NCBI RefSeq assembly: GCF_016864235.1
Contig: NZ_CP045732.1
Coordinates: 1,798,001 to 1,862,000, forward strand
Length of the DNA stretch: 64,000 nt
Origin: Legionella sp. MW5194
Lineage (GTDB): Bacteria; Pseudomonadota; Gammaproteobacteria; Legionellales; Legionellaceae
Reading direction: 5' to 3'
Positions within the stretch are counted from its first letter, which is position 1. Each line of letters opens with the position of its first letter. A program made the position numbers and the translations under genes. The notes beneath the pieces are model-generated. The model ran no database searches. It was not told the DNA's origin and worked only from the letters and a program-made list of their open reading frames with translations. Of the stretch, positions 55,636 to 64,000 are shown in pieces.

Positions 55636-56877
55636 ATGATAAATCCCGTTGAACTGGAAGAGGAACGGCTTGCTGCCTTATATGAATTACAGATTCTGGA
55701 TACGCCGCCAGAAGAACGGTTCGATCGCATTGTCAATCTGGCCGTAGGATTTTTGGGAGTGCCTATTGGCTATATCGCCTTAATTGATGCTCATCGCCAA
55801 TGGTTTAAAGCGCGCTGCGGCATTTTCATTAATCAGTCCGCACGCAATGAATCCATTTGCCATTATACCATCCAGCAAAATGAACCGCTGGTTATTCCTG
55901 ATATCCTGATGGATTCCCGCTTTGCCGATAAATACGCGGTGTTTGGCGAGGACAACCCCATTCGTTTTTATGCCGGTGTGCCCTTAAGCAATGCGGCAGG
56001 ATTGAAGGTTGGTTCGCTGTGCGTTGCTGACAAGTTGCCTCGACAATTGAAAGAGGGCGAATTGAAGCTGCTTTGTGAATTAGCACGGCAGGCAGAAGAT
56101 GAGTTGGCCCTGCTAACGGTCACTCGATTAAGAAAATCATTGCGTGAAACCAATGCAGCTTTAAACGAGGCTAAAAATAAGCTTGAACTGCGCAATGAGC
56201 TGCTGTTGAAAATGTTCAACTCCTACATGTCTGATGAAGTGGTTAAACAATTGCTGGCTTCACCCAGGCCACTGCAACTGGGGGGTGAAAAGCGGCAACT
56301 CAGTGTTCTTTTCAGTGATTTGCGGGATTTTACCTCGATCTCACGAACGTTACCGCCTGAAACGCTGGTGGATTTGCTCAATCATTATTTCTGCCGCATG
56401 GCCTCCGTCATTGAAAAATACCAAGGGACCATCAATGCCTTTATCGGTGATGCCATCATGGTGATTTTTGGTGCGCCGCAGGCCATGGAAAACCATGCCT
56501 TGTCTGCCGCAGCCTGTGCCATTGAAATGCAGGAGGCACTGAAAGACGTTAACGAATACACCCGCAAGAATCATTTGCCTGAACTGGCGATGGGAATCGG
56601 TATCAATACCGGGATAGCAGTTATCGGTAACATTGGTTCAGACAAGCGGCAGCAATACACCGCCATTGGTTGTGCCGTCAATTTATCATCCCGCATCCAG
56701 TCGCTGACCTTGGGCGGTCAAATCCTGATTTCCGAACACACGCTTCAGGCTGCTGGAAATGACCTGATCATTAAAAATCACTCCAGTGTCCAGGTAAAAG
56801 GTTTTGACGATCCCGTCAAAATTTATGAAGTGGAAGGCATTGATGCCGCGACCCTTTCTCGGCTCAAGCAGAAATAA
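55636..56877 (+). CDS. GAF-linked class III nucleotide cyclase
   Basis: A 413-residue protein: a GAF domain (about 25-165; IALIDAHRQWFKARCG, ARNESICHYTI, RFYAGVPLSNAAGLKVGSLCV), a coiled linker and a class III adenylate/guanylate cyclase domain (about 220-400). The catalytic domain keeps both metal aspartates (FSDLRDFTSI, GDAIMVIFGAP), and the transition-state Asn and Arg (VNLSSRI). The residue that normally reads Lys for adenine (IN-K-FIGD) is Ala here and the second base-recognition position is Thr, as in class IIIb. Nucleotide specificity is therefore uncertain. No membrane segment. Divergent from the MerR gene. Confidence 0.9.
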   Translation: MINPVELEEERLAALYELQILDTPPEERFDRIVNLAVGFLGVPIGYIALIDAHRQWFKARCGIFINQSARNESICHYTIQQNEPLVIPDILMDSRFADKYAVFGEDNPIRFYAGVPLSNAAGLKVGSLCVADKLPRQLKEGELKLLCELARQAEDELALLTVTRLRKSLRETNAALNEAKNKLELRNELLLKMFNSYMSDEVVKQLLASPRPLQLGGEKRQLSVLFSDLRDFTSISRTLPPETLVDLLNHYFCRMASVIEKYQGTINAFIGDAIMVIFGAPQAMENHALSAAACAIEMQEALKDVNEYTRKNHLPELAMGIGINTGIAVIGNIGSDKRQQYTAIGCAVNLSSRIQSLTLGGQILISEHTLQAAGNDLIIKNHSSVQVKGFDDPVKIYEVEGIDAATLSRLKQK

Positions 56878-56878
56878 C

Positions 56879-57912
<1,034 letters not shown>

Positions 57913-57982
57913 TCATTAACTCCTAATCGAATTAACCTTCTATCCTACCCTGAGATGGCAACAAAGTCATTAGTTCTGGTCA

Positions 57983-58585
57983 TTATTTAGACCAAAAGTG
58001 CGACGCAGGAACCGAACAACGACTCAATTGCGCCTGATAAATCTGGGCTCGGGTTTTCACCTTTCGAGCCACCTGAATCAACCAGGGCTTTTTAAGGTAG
58101 GTTTTACGCTGGTATCCGCCTACCCCTTCATGGTAAGCCAGGTACAGATTGTAAGCATCATAACGCGGAATATGGGCGCGGCGATTGGCCTGATTCGCAT
58201 ACCATCCAATGAAATCCACCCCATCGGTGAAACTGTCTCTGGATGCCCAGAAATTACCGCCGTCCTGTGACTTTTTGTACAAAGCCCAGGTTGAACGCAG
58301 AGCCTGGGTGTAGCCATAAGCGCTGGAGGGACGCTTCCATGGAATTACCCATAACAATTTACGGCGGGGCGGCGTGGCTTTGGCATCGAATTTGGACTCC
58401 TGATGAATAATGGCCATTTGCACCGGCACCGGAACCCGCCAGCGCCGCTCAACGTCTTTGCTTGCACGATACCAACCGGGGTATTGTTTAAAAATATTGC
58501 AAACGTTATTCACATCCGAAGGCTGACGGGTTGCGCATCCGGCTAAAACCAACACCAAAGAGAGGGTAAACAGCTTTAATTTCAT
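57983..58585 (-). CDS. Lytic transglycosylase lipoprotein (SLT domain)
   Basis: A 200-residue lipoprotein. Start ATG 58585 (MKLKLFTLSLVLVLAGC) gives a signal peptide with lipobox LAGC. The SLT-like domain has catalytic Glu in IIHQESKFD, followed by SSAYGYTQAL, matching the E and the G-Y-x-Q of goose-type/SLT family 1 transglycosylases. A basic insert (PPRRKLLWVIPWKRP) lies between these two motifs. It should sit at a membrane facing the periplasm and cut peptidoglycan. The upstream ATG at 58606 is less likely because it makes the signal peptide unusual. Confidence 0.88.
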   Translation of the reverse strand: MKLKLFTLSLVLVLAGCATRQPSDVNNVCNIFKQYPGWYRASKDVERRWRVPVPVQMAIIHQESKFDAKATPPRRKLLWVIPWKRPSSAYGYTQALRSTWALYKKSQDGGNFWASRDSFTDGVDFIGWYANQANRRAHIPRYDAYNLYLAYHEGVGGYQRKTYLKKPWLIQVARKVKTRAQIYQAQLSRCSVPASHFWSK

Positions 58586-58797
58586 TGTTCTGGCTATTGA
58601 GGTCAATTAAACGGCTATTAGTAACAAAAAGACAGAACAATTTAAATATTTATCGTTAAATTTCCTTTTTCGAATGGTTGCCATTCAGGCGTCAATTCAC
58701 TGACTGAACCAGTTGCAATTTCCTGCTTGTTCAAGAATACTAGCATGGCAACCCCTCAACATTTCCCATTATTTCGTTAATTACCGTAGGTTAGCGC

Positions 58798-59568
58798 ATG
58801 AGTATTCTGGTGTTTGATATTGAAACCATTCCCGATCTTGAAGCCGGCCGCAAACTGTACGATTTGCAGGGTCTTTCGGACGAAGACACTGCAAAAGCCA
58901 TGTTTGCTTTACGGCGTGCCAAGGTGGGGCATGATTTTTTACCCCATTATCTGCAAAAAATCATTGCCATTTCCTTAGTCATCAGTCAGGGAAATCAAAT
59001 CAAAACCTGGTCTTTAGGTGATGAACACTCGGATGAAAAAGAACTCATCTCCCGTTTTTTTTCAGGCGTTGATAAATACTCCCCTACCCTGGTCAGCTGG
59101 AATGGCTGTGGCTTTGACTTGCCGGTGCTTCATTACCGCGCCCTGCTGCATGGCGTCAGTGCCCCAACCTATTGGGAAACGGGTGATAATCAGCAGCAGT
59201 TTCGCTGGAATAATTATCTAAACCGCTTTCATTATCGACACATTGATTTAATGGATATTCTGGCAGCCTATCAGAACAAAGCCTTTGCGCCATTGGATGA
59301 GATAGCTTCCCTGTTGAATTTCCCAGGGAAAATGGGTATGAGCGGAGCACGGGTTTTTGACGAGTATTTAGCCGGCAATTTAAAAGCCATACGTGACTAC
59401 TGTGAAACCGATGTCCTTAATACTTATTGTGTTTTTCTTCGTTTTGAGCTCCTGCGCGGTGTTTTAAGTCAACAGGATTACGATCAGGCCTTGTTGAAAT
59501 TAAAAGATTATTTGATCAATGAAACCAGCAGGCCGCATCTGCAGGAATTTTTGACCCGTATGGCCTAG
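58798..59568 (+). CDS. PolB-type 3'-5' exonuclease
   Basis: A 256-residue DEDD-family exonuclease related to the 3'-5' exonuclease domain of family B polymerases (PF10108). Motif Exo I is FDIETIPD (D7, E9), Exo II is in SWNGCGFDLPVL, Exo III is near RDYCETDVLNTY. No polymerase domain is attached. It begins at 58798, after a 191-base gap from the transglycosylase gene (divergent). The biological role is not established for most stand-alone members. Confidence 0.87.
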   Translation: MSILVFDIETIPDLEAGRKLYDLQGLSDEDTAKAMFALRRAKVGHDFLPHYLQKIIAISLVISQGNQIKTWSLGDEHSDEKELISRFFSGVDKYSPTLVSWNGCGFDLPVLHYRALLHGVSAPTYWETGDNQQQFRWNNYLNRFHYRHIDLMDILAAYQNKAFAPLDEIASLLNFPGKMGMSGARVFDEYLAGNLKAIRDYCETDVLNTYCVFLRFELLRGVLSQQDYDQALLKLKDYLINETSRPHLQEFLTRMA

Positions 59569-59637
59569 CGGGGACTGCTTCGTATCTTTTGCTGCCCAGG
59601 TCTATAGTTATAACAAAGACCCCTAGACGGAATAGAC

Positions 59638-60009
59638 ATGATTAATTATCTGAAAAAAGGCTGGAATGGCCAGTTAACGTTTGGGCAAATTTTCTTAAGG
59701 CAAGGAGGGGATTACCTCCTGGAAAGTGGTCTGGCCTATATTGTCTTTTATGTTCTTATACTCACAGCCCTGTTCACAGGCGGATTAACACTCGAAAACC
59801 TCTCGCTGTTGCCTTTAATGGTGTATGCTGTGGGATTTTACATCTGGTTATTAAAAGCATTCTGGGGTTCAGCCAATCAAAGCAGCAATGCCTTCACCGC
59901 GACAATGATTCGCGTTTTTACGCTATTACTGCCTCTTGTCTCTATCACCTTGTTTGTTTTTATTTTACTCTATTATTTTATCACCGCCCTGTTGGAACTA
60001 TTGAATTAA
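59638..60009 (+). CDS. Small unknown membrane protein
   Basis: A 123-residue protein with about three to four hydrophobic segments (34-52, 57-75, 91-118). N-terminus MINYLKKGWNGQL is hydrophilic and likely cytosolic. No family recognised. It ends five bases before the GNAT acetyltransferase gene, so they may be cotranscribed. Confidence 0.65.
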   Translation: MINYLKKGWNGQLTFGQIFLRQGGDYLLESGLAYIVFYVLILTALFTGGLTLENLSLLPLMVYAVGFYIWLLKAFWGSANQSSNAFTATMIRVFTLLLPLVSITLFVFILLYYFITALLELLN

Positions 60010-60014
60010 TCGTT

Positions 60015-60512
60015 ATGTTGAAGTTTATCATTACCCCTATTGAGGACGAATACATTGACAGTTACTGGTCTGCTCTCGATAGCGTGGCGCGCGAGCAGCA
60101 CTACCTGGCTTTTCTTAAAGGCCCACCCCGTGAAATGACCCGCGATTTTGTCAAACAAAACAAGGAGGGTAACTGGCCGCACCTGATTGCTGTGCATGAA
60201 AATGAAGTCATCGGCTGGTGTGACATTTCAGCACTTGATCGCCCTGTCTTTGCTCATAGTGGGTCTCTGGGCATTGGGGTTCGAAAAGGGTATCGTGGCA
60301 TGGGGGTGGGTAAGGCTCTGCTGACCGAAGCCCTGAGACGAGCACGTGAAAAAGGATTAACACGCATTGAGCTCACCGTGCGGGAACACAACAAAGCCGC
60401 CATCGCCCTTTATCAGCACGTTGGTTTTGTCATCGAAGGTATTCATAAAAACGCCGTTCGCATTGATGGGCGGTATGAAAACCACCTCTCTATGGCGTTG
60501 CTTTTTGAGTAA
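60015..60512 (+). CDS. GNAT-family N-acetyltransferase
   Basis: A 165-residue acetyltransferase with the acetyl-CoA motif [19 protein letters not shown] (motif A, Q/RxxGxG/A) and a later strand [24 protein letters not shown] typical of RimI/PhnO relatives. The substrate, protein or small molecule, cannot be told. The start lies five bases after the preceding gene's stop. The 3' end overlaps the broken HxlR gene on the other strand by 23 bases. Confidence 0.88.
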   Translation: MLKFIITPIEDEYIDSYWSALDSVAREQHYLAFLKGPPREMTRDFVKQNKEGNWPHLIAVHENEVIGWCDISALDRPVFAHSGSLGIGVRKGYRGMGVGKALLTEALRRAREKGLTRIELTVREHNKAAIALYQHVGFVIEGIHKNAVRIDGRYENHLSMALLFE

Positions 60513-60851
60513 ACTCTGTCCTCCCCGCCATGTAACGGCGGCCCCAGTCCTGTAAAGCAAGCAATAGAGGCTCCAATTGGGCTCCGTATTTCGTTAGCGA
60601 ATATTCAACTTTGGGTGGGACTTGAGCATAAACTTCGCGATGAATCACGTCGTCTTTTTCCAGTTCTCGCAATTGCAGGGTTAGCATGCGTTGCGTAATG
60701 CTGGTATCAAACGCCTGAGCTCATTAAATCGTTTAGTGCCCGAAAGCAGATGAAAGAGAATTACCCCTTTCCATTTATTGCCAATGACATCAAGTGCTGC
60801 CTCCACAGCACAACCATAATGGCAATTGTTTTGTCGTCGACTGGGTTTCAT
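60490..60851 (-). pseudogene. HxlR-family regulator broken by a single-base frameshift
   Basis: On the minus strand from the ATG at 60851 the reading is [22 protein letters not shown]..., which is the standard HxlR start (C-P-x followed by [17 protein letters not shown] and [12 protein letters not shown]). After LRRLIP the frame runs into NAC and a stop; a second frame resumes with [24 protein letters not shown] and continues to the usual C-terminus. Inserting one G next to 60700-60701 would restore PGITQRM, the usual family wording. Total span is one base short of a 121-codon gene. HxlR proteins are winged-helix repressors that respond to redox or aldehyde stress. It is either a true pseudogene or a sequencing error. 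Confidence 0.85.
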
Positions 60852-60873
60852 TAGCAAGTATCGGTATATTTTC

Positions 60874-60888
60874 TGTAACTATATTACA
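60874..60888. promoter_or_regulatory. Palindrome TGTAA-N5-TTACA, likely HxlR operator
   Basis: A perfect 5-base-arm dyad with a 5-base centre lies in the 105-base gap between the HxlR gene start and the divergent exported-protein gene, near the latter's likely promoter. GTA/TAC-type dyads of this size are typical of HxlR-family operators. If the regulator is broken the site would be an orphan. Confidence 0.6.
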
Positions 60889-60901
60889 AAAATGTGCATT
60901 C

Positions 60902-60929
60902 TTGCGCAAACTGCAGGCATGGTTACACT
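60902..60929 (+). promoter_or_regulatory. Possible promoter of the exported-protein gene
   Basis: TTGCGC (60902-60907) and TACACT (60924-60929) are 16 bases apart, 28 bases before the start at 60957. Close enough to a sigma-70 promoter to mention, with the palindrome about 20 bases upstream. Confidence 0.4.
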
Positions 60930-60956
60930 GCTGCAAGCTTAACAACGAGTACTATC

Positions 60957-61640
60957 ATGACTAAATCAATGCGTTTTTTCCTCGGATTTTCTTTCCTTTG
61001 CAAAGTGATTTCAGCAGCTGCGTGGTCATCCGTTTCATTTTTTGCTTCTAATAACACGGGCATAATCCAACCGGAGCAAGCCTATCAACGGTTACTGAGC
61101 GAAGCGCAGAGCCAATTGAAAAACACCATCATCGACATCATGCAAGCCCATCACCTGGAACAGAGCCAATGCGAGGACGGCATCGGCATGTATCAAATGG
61201 CAGGCGACGGGCATCTAACCGCCGACAATGGTAAAATTTTTACAACATCGCCTTATCAAGCGCTGACCGATGAGGCGGTGCTTTCCCTGTCACAACAAAT
61301 GGCAATGGCCTTGCAGCAGGAAAGTGTGGCCGTTTTTATTCCCAATGAAGAGGCTGAAACTGCCGATACCGTTGTCCATCTTAATTCCCGTGATTATCCT
61401 CTGGCGCAAACCATCCAACGGATTAATGAACGCTTACCAGCCGATTATACCCGGGCATTTACCCTGCATTTTGGCAGTAAATACGGCGATTTTGAGCAGG
61501 CCACCATCAGCAGCATTGAATGGTTGGGCCGCAACATTGATCCTGCTGTCATTCAGGCCGCTTTTCCTGACGAGCAAATAACCACCAAGCATGGCAAGGC
61601 TTTTCTGGTATTTAAAGACGGGGAAGTGATGGCATTGTAA
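60957..61640 (+). CDS. Unknown exported protein
   Basis: A 227-residue protein, not recognised. It starts MTKSMRFFLGFSFLCKVISAAAW, a signal peptide-like sequence. The rest is soluble, rich in Gln and Asp/Glu, with two Cys (one in the signal region, one in SQCEDGIGMYQMAG). I start at the ATG at 60957 rather than an upstream in-frame ATG at 60894; an ATG at 60969 is possible too. It is divergent from the frameshifted HxlR gene and has a palindrome in its promoter region. Periplasmic or secreted location is inferred. Confidence 0.75.
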   Translation: MTKSMRFFLGFSFLCKVISAAAWSSVSFFASNNTGIIQPEQAYQRLLSEAQSQLKNTIIDIMQAHHLEQSQCEDGIGMYQMAGDGHLTADNGKIFTTSPYQALTDEAVLSLSQQMAMALQQESVAVFIPNEEAETADTVVHLNSRDYPLAQTIQRINERLPADYTRAFTLHFGSKYGDFEQATISSIEWLGRNIDPAVIQAAFPDEQITTKHGKAFLVFKDGEVMAL

Positions 61641-61658
61641 ATTGTCGATTGCACAGTA

Positions 61659-61687
61659 GAAGTAAGCCCGAGCCGCAGGCTTACTTC
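61659..61687. terminator. Bidirectional terminator
   Basis: GAAGTAAGCC and its reverse complement GGCTTACTTC, with a 9-base loop, sit between the convergent stops of the exported-protein gene and the S1/P1 nuclease gene. Confidence 0.68.
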
Positions 61688-61704
61688 GATAGCCTGATTA
61701 ACAT

Positions 61705-62529
61705 TTAAGCCAAGCTGTTAAGCAACGCCGCCAGACGACAACCGGCAAGGGCAATACGCTGTTCAGCCGTTTCTCTAACCAGTTGCTGGTATTCATTGCC
61801 AGGCTTGTCGCCGCTTTTGATTTGATAGGCTTTGGTAATCGCCAATTGATACGACTCCTGACTCCAGGCTTTGGCGTCAAGGGTCATTTCATTGACATGA
61901 CATGGCCAACGTTGTTCAATTTTCCACGCCTTGGCATTAAGCTGTTTACTGTTTAATTTGGCTGTTTTAAGAAAGCCACCGCCGTTATCCCAATACGAAT
62001 GCAGGTTAGGACCCACGGAATTTTCACCCAGAATCACCAGATTGCCTCCCATATCCCCCTGCGGGTGCTGAACGCTGAATTGGCTGATGGCGTGCAAGGG
62101 TTGATGAATGTCACCCACCACATGCAAAAGAATCCTTAAACTAAAGCCTTTGTTAAAAAAGCTGGCTTTGGGATCTTTAAGTACCCTTTTCGCCTTTTCA
62201 ATGGCGTAAACTGCATTAATCTCATCGGGTTGAATCAGTTCAGTGCCATCGACTGAATAAGGAATATCAATGTAATGCATGGGTTGCAGCCACAGATCAT
62301 TCATGTAACGCAGCCCATCCATCCAGGGTGCAGCATTCACCAGCGATTGCGATTTAAACACGCTGTCCAGTCCATGATTGTAACGGACATACTGGGAACG
62401 GGCTTCCTTTTTCAGGTGATGGTAAGCAATTTGAGCGACCAGACGGTGTCCGGTCGCATTCCAACTGTAAACTGTGCCGGCGGCCATCAATGCAGCCATG
62501 GCAACGAAACGAACAACTCCTTTTTTCAC
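61705..62529 (-). CDS. S1/P1 nuclease
   Basis: A 274-residue zinc nuclease of the S1/P1 family. The signal peptide ends before W23 (MKKGVVRFVAMAALMAAGTVYS), which in this family becomes the N-terminal zinc ligand after cleavage; WNATGHRLVAQIAYHHL follows. Further ligand segments are MHYIDIPYSVDGT (His and Asp), LLHVVGDIHQPLHA and DMGGNLV, and NLHSYWDNG. It degrades single-stranded nucleic acids or removes 3' phosphates and should be periplasmic or secreted. It lies 25 bases downstream of tolB, where pal usually stands. Confidence 0.93.
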   Translation of the reverse strand: MKKGVVRFVAMAALMAAGTVYSWNATGHRLVAQIAYHHLKKEARSQYVRYNHGLDSVFKSQSLVNAAPWMDGLRYMNDLWLQPMHYIDIPYSVDGTELIQPDEINAVYAIEKAKRVLKDPKASFFNKGFSLRILLHVVGDIHQPLHAISQFSVQHPQGDMGGNLVILGENSVGPNLHSYWDNGGGFLKTAKLNSKQLNAKAWKIEQRWPCHVNEMTLDAKAWSQESYQLAITKAYQIKSGDKPGNEYQQLVRETAEQRIALAGCRLAALLNSLA

Positions 62530-62554
62530 TGCAACTCCCTTCTGATGGTTTTGA

Positions 62555-63817
62555 TTAACCTAAAAACGGTGACCAGGCTGGCTCCTGCACATCGCCTTCA
62601 CGTGCTGGTAAGCGCATGTGAATCCGGCCATCGAGAGAAACGATACCTAATACCCCCTTGTCATTGTGGCGCGTGGCGTAGAGAATCAGCCGTCCATTGG
62701 GAGAAATGGAGGGGGATTCATCCAGGGTGGCGAAAGTCACCTGCGTGACACGGCCGTTTTCGTCCTGAACGCCGATATTAAAACGGCTGTCCTGTTCTTT
62801 ATGCAGCATGACAATGTGCCGTTGATCGGGAGTGTAGGAAGCACGCGCATTGTAGCTGCCGTCATACGTGACGCGCGACACACTGCCGTCGGCAAGTGAC
62901 AGGCGATAAACCTGAGGCGAGCCGCCGCGTCCCGAAGTAAACAGCAGGCTGCGTCCATCCGGAGCAAAACGCGGTTCGGTATCAATGGCATCGCCAAAGG
63001 TCAGCTGTTTTAAACGGCCTGAGGACAAGTCGACCGTGTAAATTTTAGCGCTGCCGCTTTTTGAAAGCACAACCGCCAACTGATTGCCGTCAGGGGACCA
63101 GGCAGGCGCCCCGTTAATACCGGTGAAATCAGTCACCAGACGCCGCTTACCCGTTTCAACAGAAACAATGAAGATCTGCGCCTTTTTCTTTTCAAACGAC
63201 ACATAGGCAATTTGCCGTCCATCCGGCGACCAGGAGGGCGACATAATGGGCTCAGGGGAAACCAGCAGGCTCTGGGGATTAAATCCATCGGCATCCGCCA
63301 CCTCCAGAGAATAACGGGGACGCCCACTGTTGCGTTGCACTAGCACATAAGCAATGCGGGTAGAGAACACACCGCGCTCACCGGTCAATTTTTCATAGAC
63401 CAAATCGCTGATATGGTGTGCCAAAGCCCGGATGTCGTTGCTGCCTACCTGAAAACTTTTGGTTAACAGACGCCCATTGGCTACCGCGTCAATCAAATCA
63501 AAACTGACATCATAGCGGTTAAAACCCAGTTTGCTGACACGTCCGGTCAATACGCTGTCAGCACCGGCGCCGCGAAGAATGCTCACCCCTTGTGCACCGT
63601 CAGGCAAACCCGGCGGTGTTGGAATGATTTTAAACTGGCCGGACAACTGCAAATCATGGTTAATGATCGTGGTCAATTCAGAGCCGGCACTGTCATAGCC
63701 AAAGGAATTAATAGCAATAGGTAAGGCCGAGTTAATCCCCTGGGTTAACTCAAGATCGAGTGCGAAGACACCACTCGAACAGGCAGTAAAAAATAGTATT
63801 AACAATCGTTTTAACAC
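62555..63817 (-). CDS. tolB: Tol-Pal system protein TolB
   Basis: TolB, the periplasmic beta-propeller of the Tol-Pal envelope system. The 420-residue protein starts with a GTG (63817), two bases after the tolA stop, and has a signal peptide [19 protein letters not shown]. The N-terminal domain is followed by six WD-like blades with the recurrent [39 protein letters not shown] pattern. It interacts with Pal and colicin translocators in other bacteria. Downstream, in place of pal, comes an S1/P1 nuclease. Confidence 0.96.
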   Translation of the reverse strand: MLKRLLILFFTACSSGVFALDLELTQGINSALPIAINSFGYDSAGSELTTIINHDLQLSGQFKIIPTPPGLPDGAQGVSILRGAGADSVLTGRVSKLGFNRYDVSFDLIDAVANGRLLTKSFQVGSNDIRALAHHISDLVYEKLTGERGVFSTRIAYVLVQRNSGRPRYSLEVADADGFNPQSLLVSPEPIMSPSWSPDGRQIAYVSFEKKKAQIFIVSVETGKRRLVTDFTGINGAPAWSPDGNQLAVVLSKSGSAKIYTVDLSSGRLKQLTFGDAIDTEPRFAPDGRSLLFTSGRGGSPQVYRLSLADGSVSRVTYDGSYNARASYTPDQRHIVMLHKEQDSRFNIGVQDENGRVTQVTFATLDESPSISPNGRLILYATRHNDKGVLGIVSLDGRIHMRLPAREGDVQEPAWSPFLG

Positions 63818-63819
63818 GG

Positions 63820-64000
63820 TTATCCCCTCACGTTTTCTGGTCGTACGGTTAAACTGATATCGCGAAATATATCAAACGTTGCCGGATCAGTCGGTACCGG
63901 CAGCGGCGATGCTTTATAAATCGCGGTTTGTGCAGAGCGATCGAGAATTGGATCGCCGCTACTGCGGATTAAACTCACTTCAAGGACCGCGCCATCGGGC
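63820..64000 (-). CDS. tolA: TolA C-terminal fragment, cut by the window edge
   Basis: The minus strand is open to the window edge and translates as [36 protein letters not shown] and so on, ending [15 protein letters not shown]. This is the C-terminal (TonB-like) domain of TolA; the N-terminal membrane helix and coiled stalk are outside. tolB follows directly. The Tol-Pal complex helps outer-membrane constriction at division. Confidence 0.9.
   Translation of the reverse strand, partial: PDGAVLEVSLIRSSGDPILDRSAQTAIYKASPLPVPTDPATFDIFRDISLTVRPENVRG

Overview
The window reads as a chromosomal segment of a Legionella or close Legionellales relative. Supporting signs are a PlcA-type zinc phospholipase C next to rlmD and relA, a VpdC-like patatin effector, a CpxR/CpxA pair fused to the phoH-ybeY-corC cluster, and giant helical proteins without recognisable family. 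By eye the GC content is in the upper 40s percent, clearly above L. pneumophila, so a higher-GC relative is more likely. No rRNA, tRNA, CRISPR array, insertion sequence or prophage was seen. Nearly all DNA is coding.

Layout. 1-8.2 kb: 5' part of alaC, a Mth938-like protein, an FAD-linked oxidase, then rlmD-relA (minus) and a plcA-like phospholipase C (plus). 8.2-13.1 kb (minus): rnm-like PHP phosphatase, yciO, trpS, scpA, scpB, rluB, tightly packed. 13.2-17.6 kb (plus): phoH-ybeY-corC-cpxR-cpxA with overlaps or near contacts. 17.7-25.3 kb: an unknown multi-span membrane protein and an unknown 2203-residue protein, the most novel objects here. 25.3-31.9 kb: cyclase-family hydrolase, dicarboxylate symporter, phzF/marR divergent pair with a clear dyad, a YCF48-like propeller, and a purine phosphorylase-deoC nucleoside salvage pair. 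31.9-40.5 kb (minus): ubiA, ubiC, two pseudopilins, family 4 uracil-DNA glycosylase, a short-chain dehydrogenase, the VpdC-like patatin, pyrF and a sugar aminotransferase. 40.5-49.6 kb (minus): gyrA-serC-aroA-cmk-rpsA followed by lapA-lapB. 50-54.5 kb: gltA, and divergent glpK/glpD. 54.5-64 kb: TipAS-type MerR regulator, GAF-class III nucleotide cyclase, thioredoxin-like protein, adk, lytic transglycosylase lipoprotein, PolB-type exonuclease, a small membrane protein, GNAT acetyltransferase, a frameshifted HxlR regulator, an unknown exported protein, S1/P1 nuclease, tolB and the 3' end of tolA.

How they fit together: most genes are housekeeping (translation, cell division/condensation, aromatic amino acids, envelope assembly, stringent response). 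The host-interaction layer consists of the plcA-like and VpdC-like lipases, CpxRA (known in L. pneumophila to control icm/dot and effector genes), S1/P1 nuclease, and possibly the unknown giant protein. The most noteworthy observations are the giant protein and its membrane-protein neighbour, the single-base frameshift in the HxlR regulator next to an intact palindrome, a cyclase lacking the usual adenine-recognition lysine, and replacement of the expected pal position after tolB by an S1/P1 nuclease.
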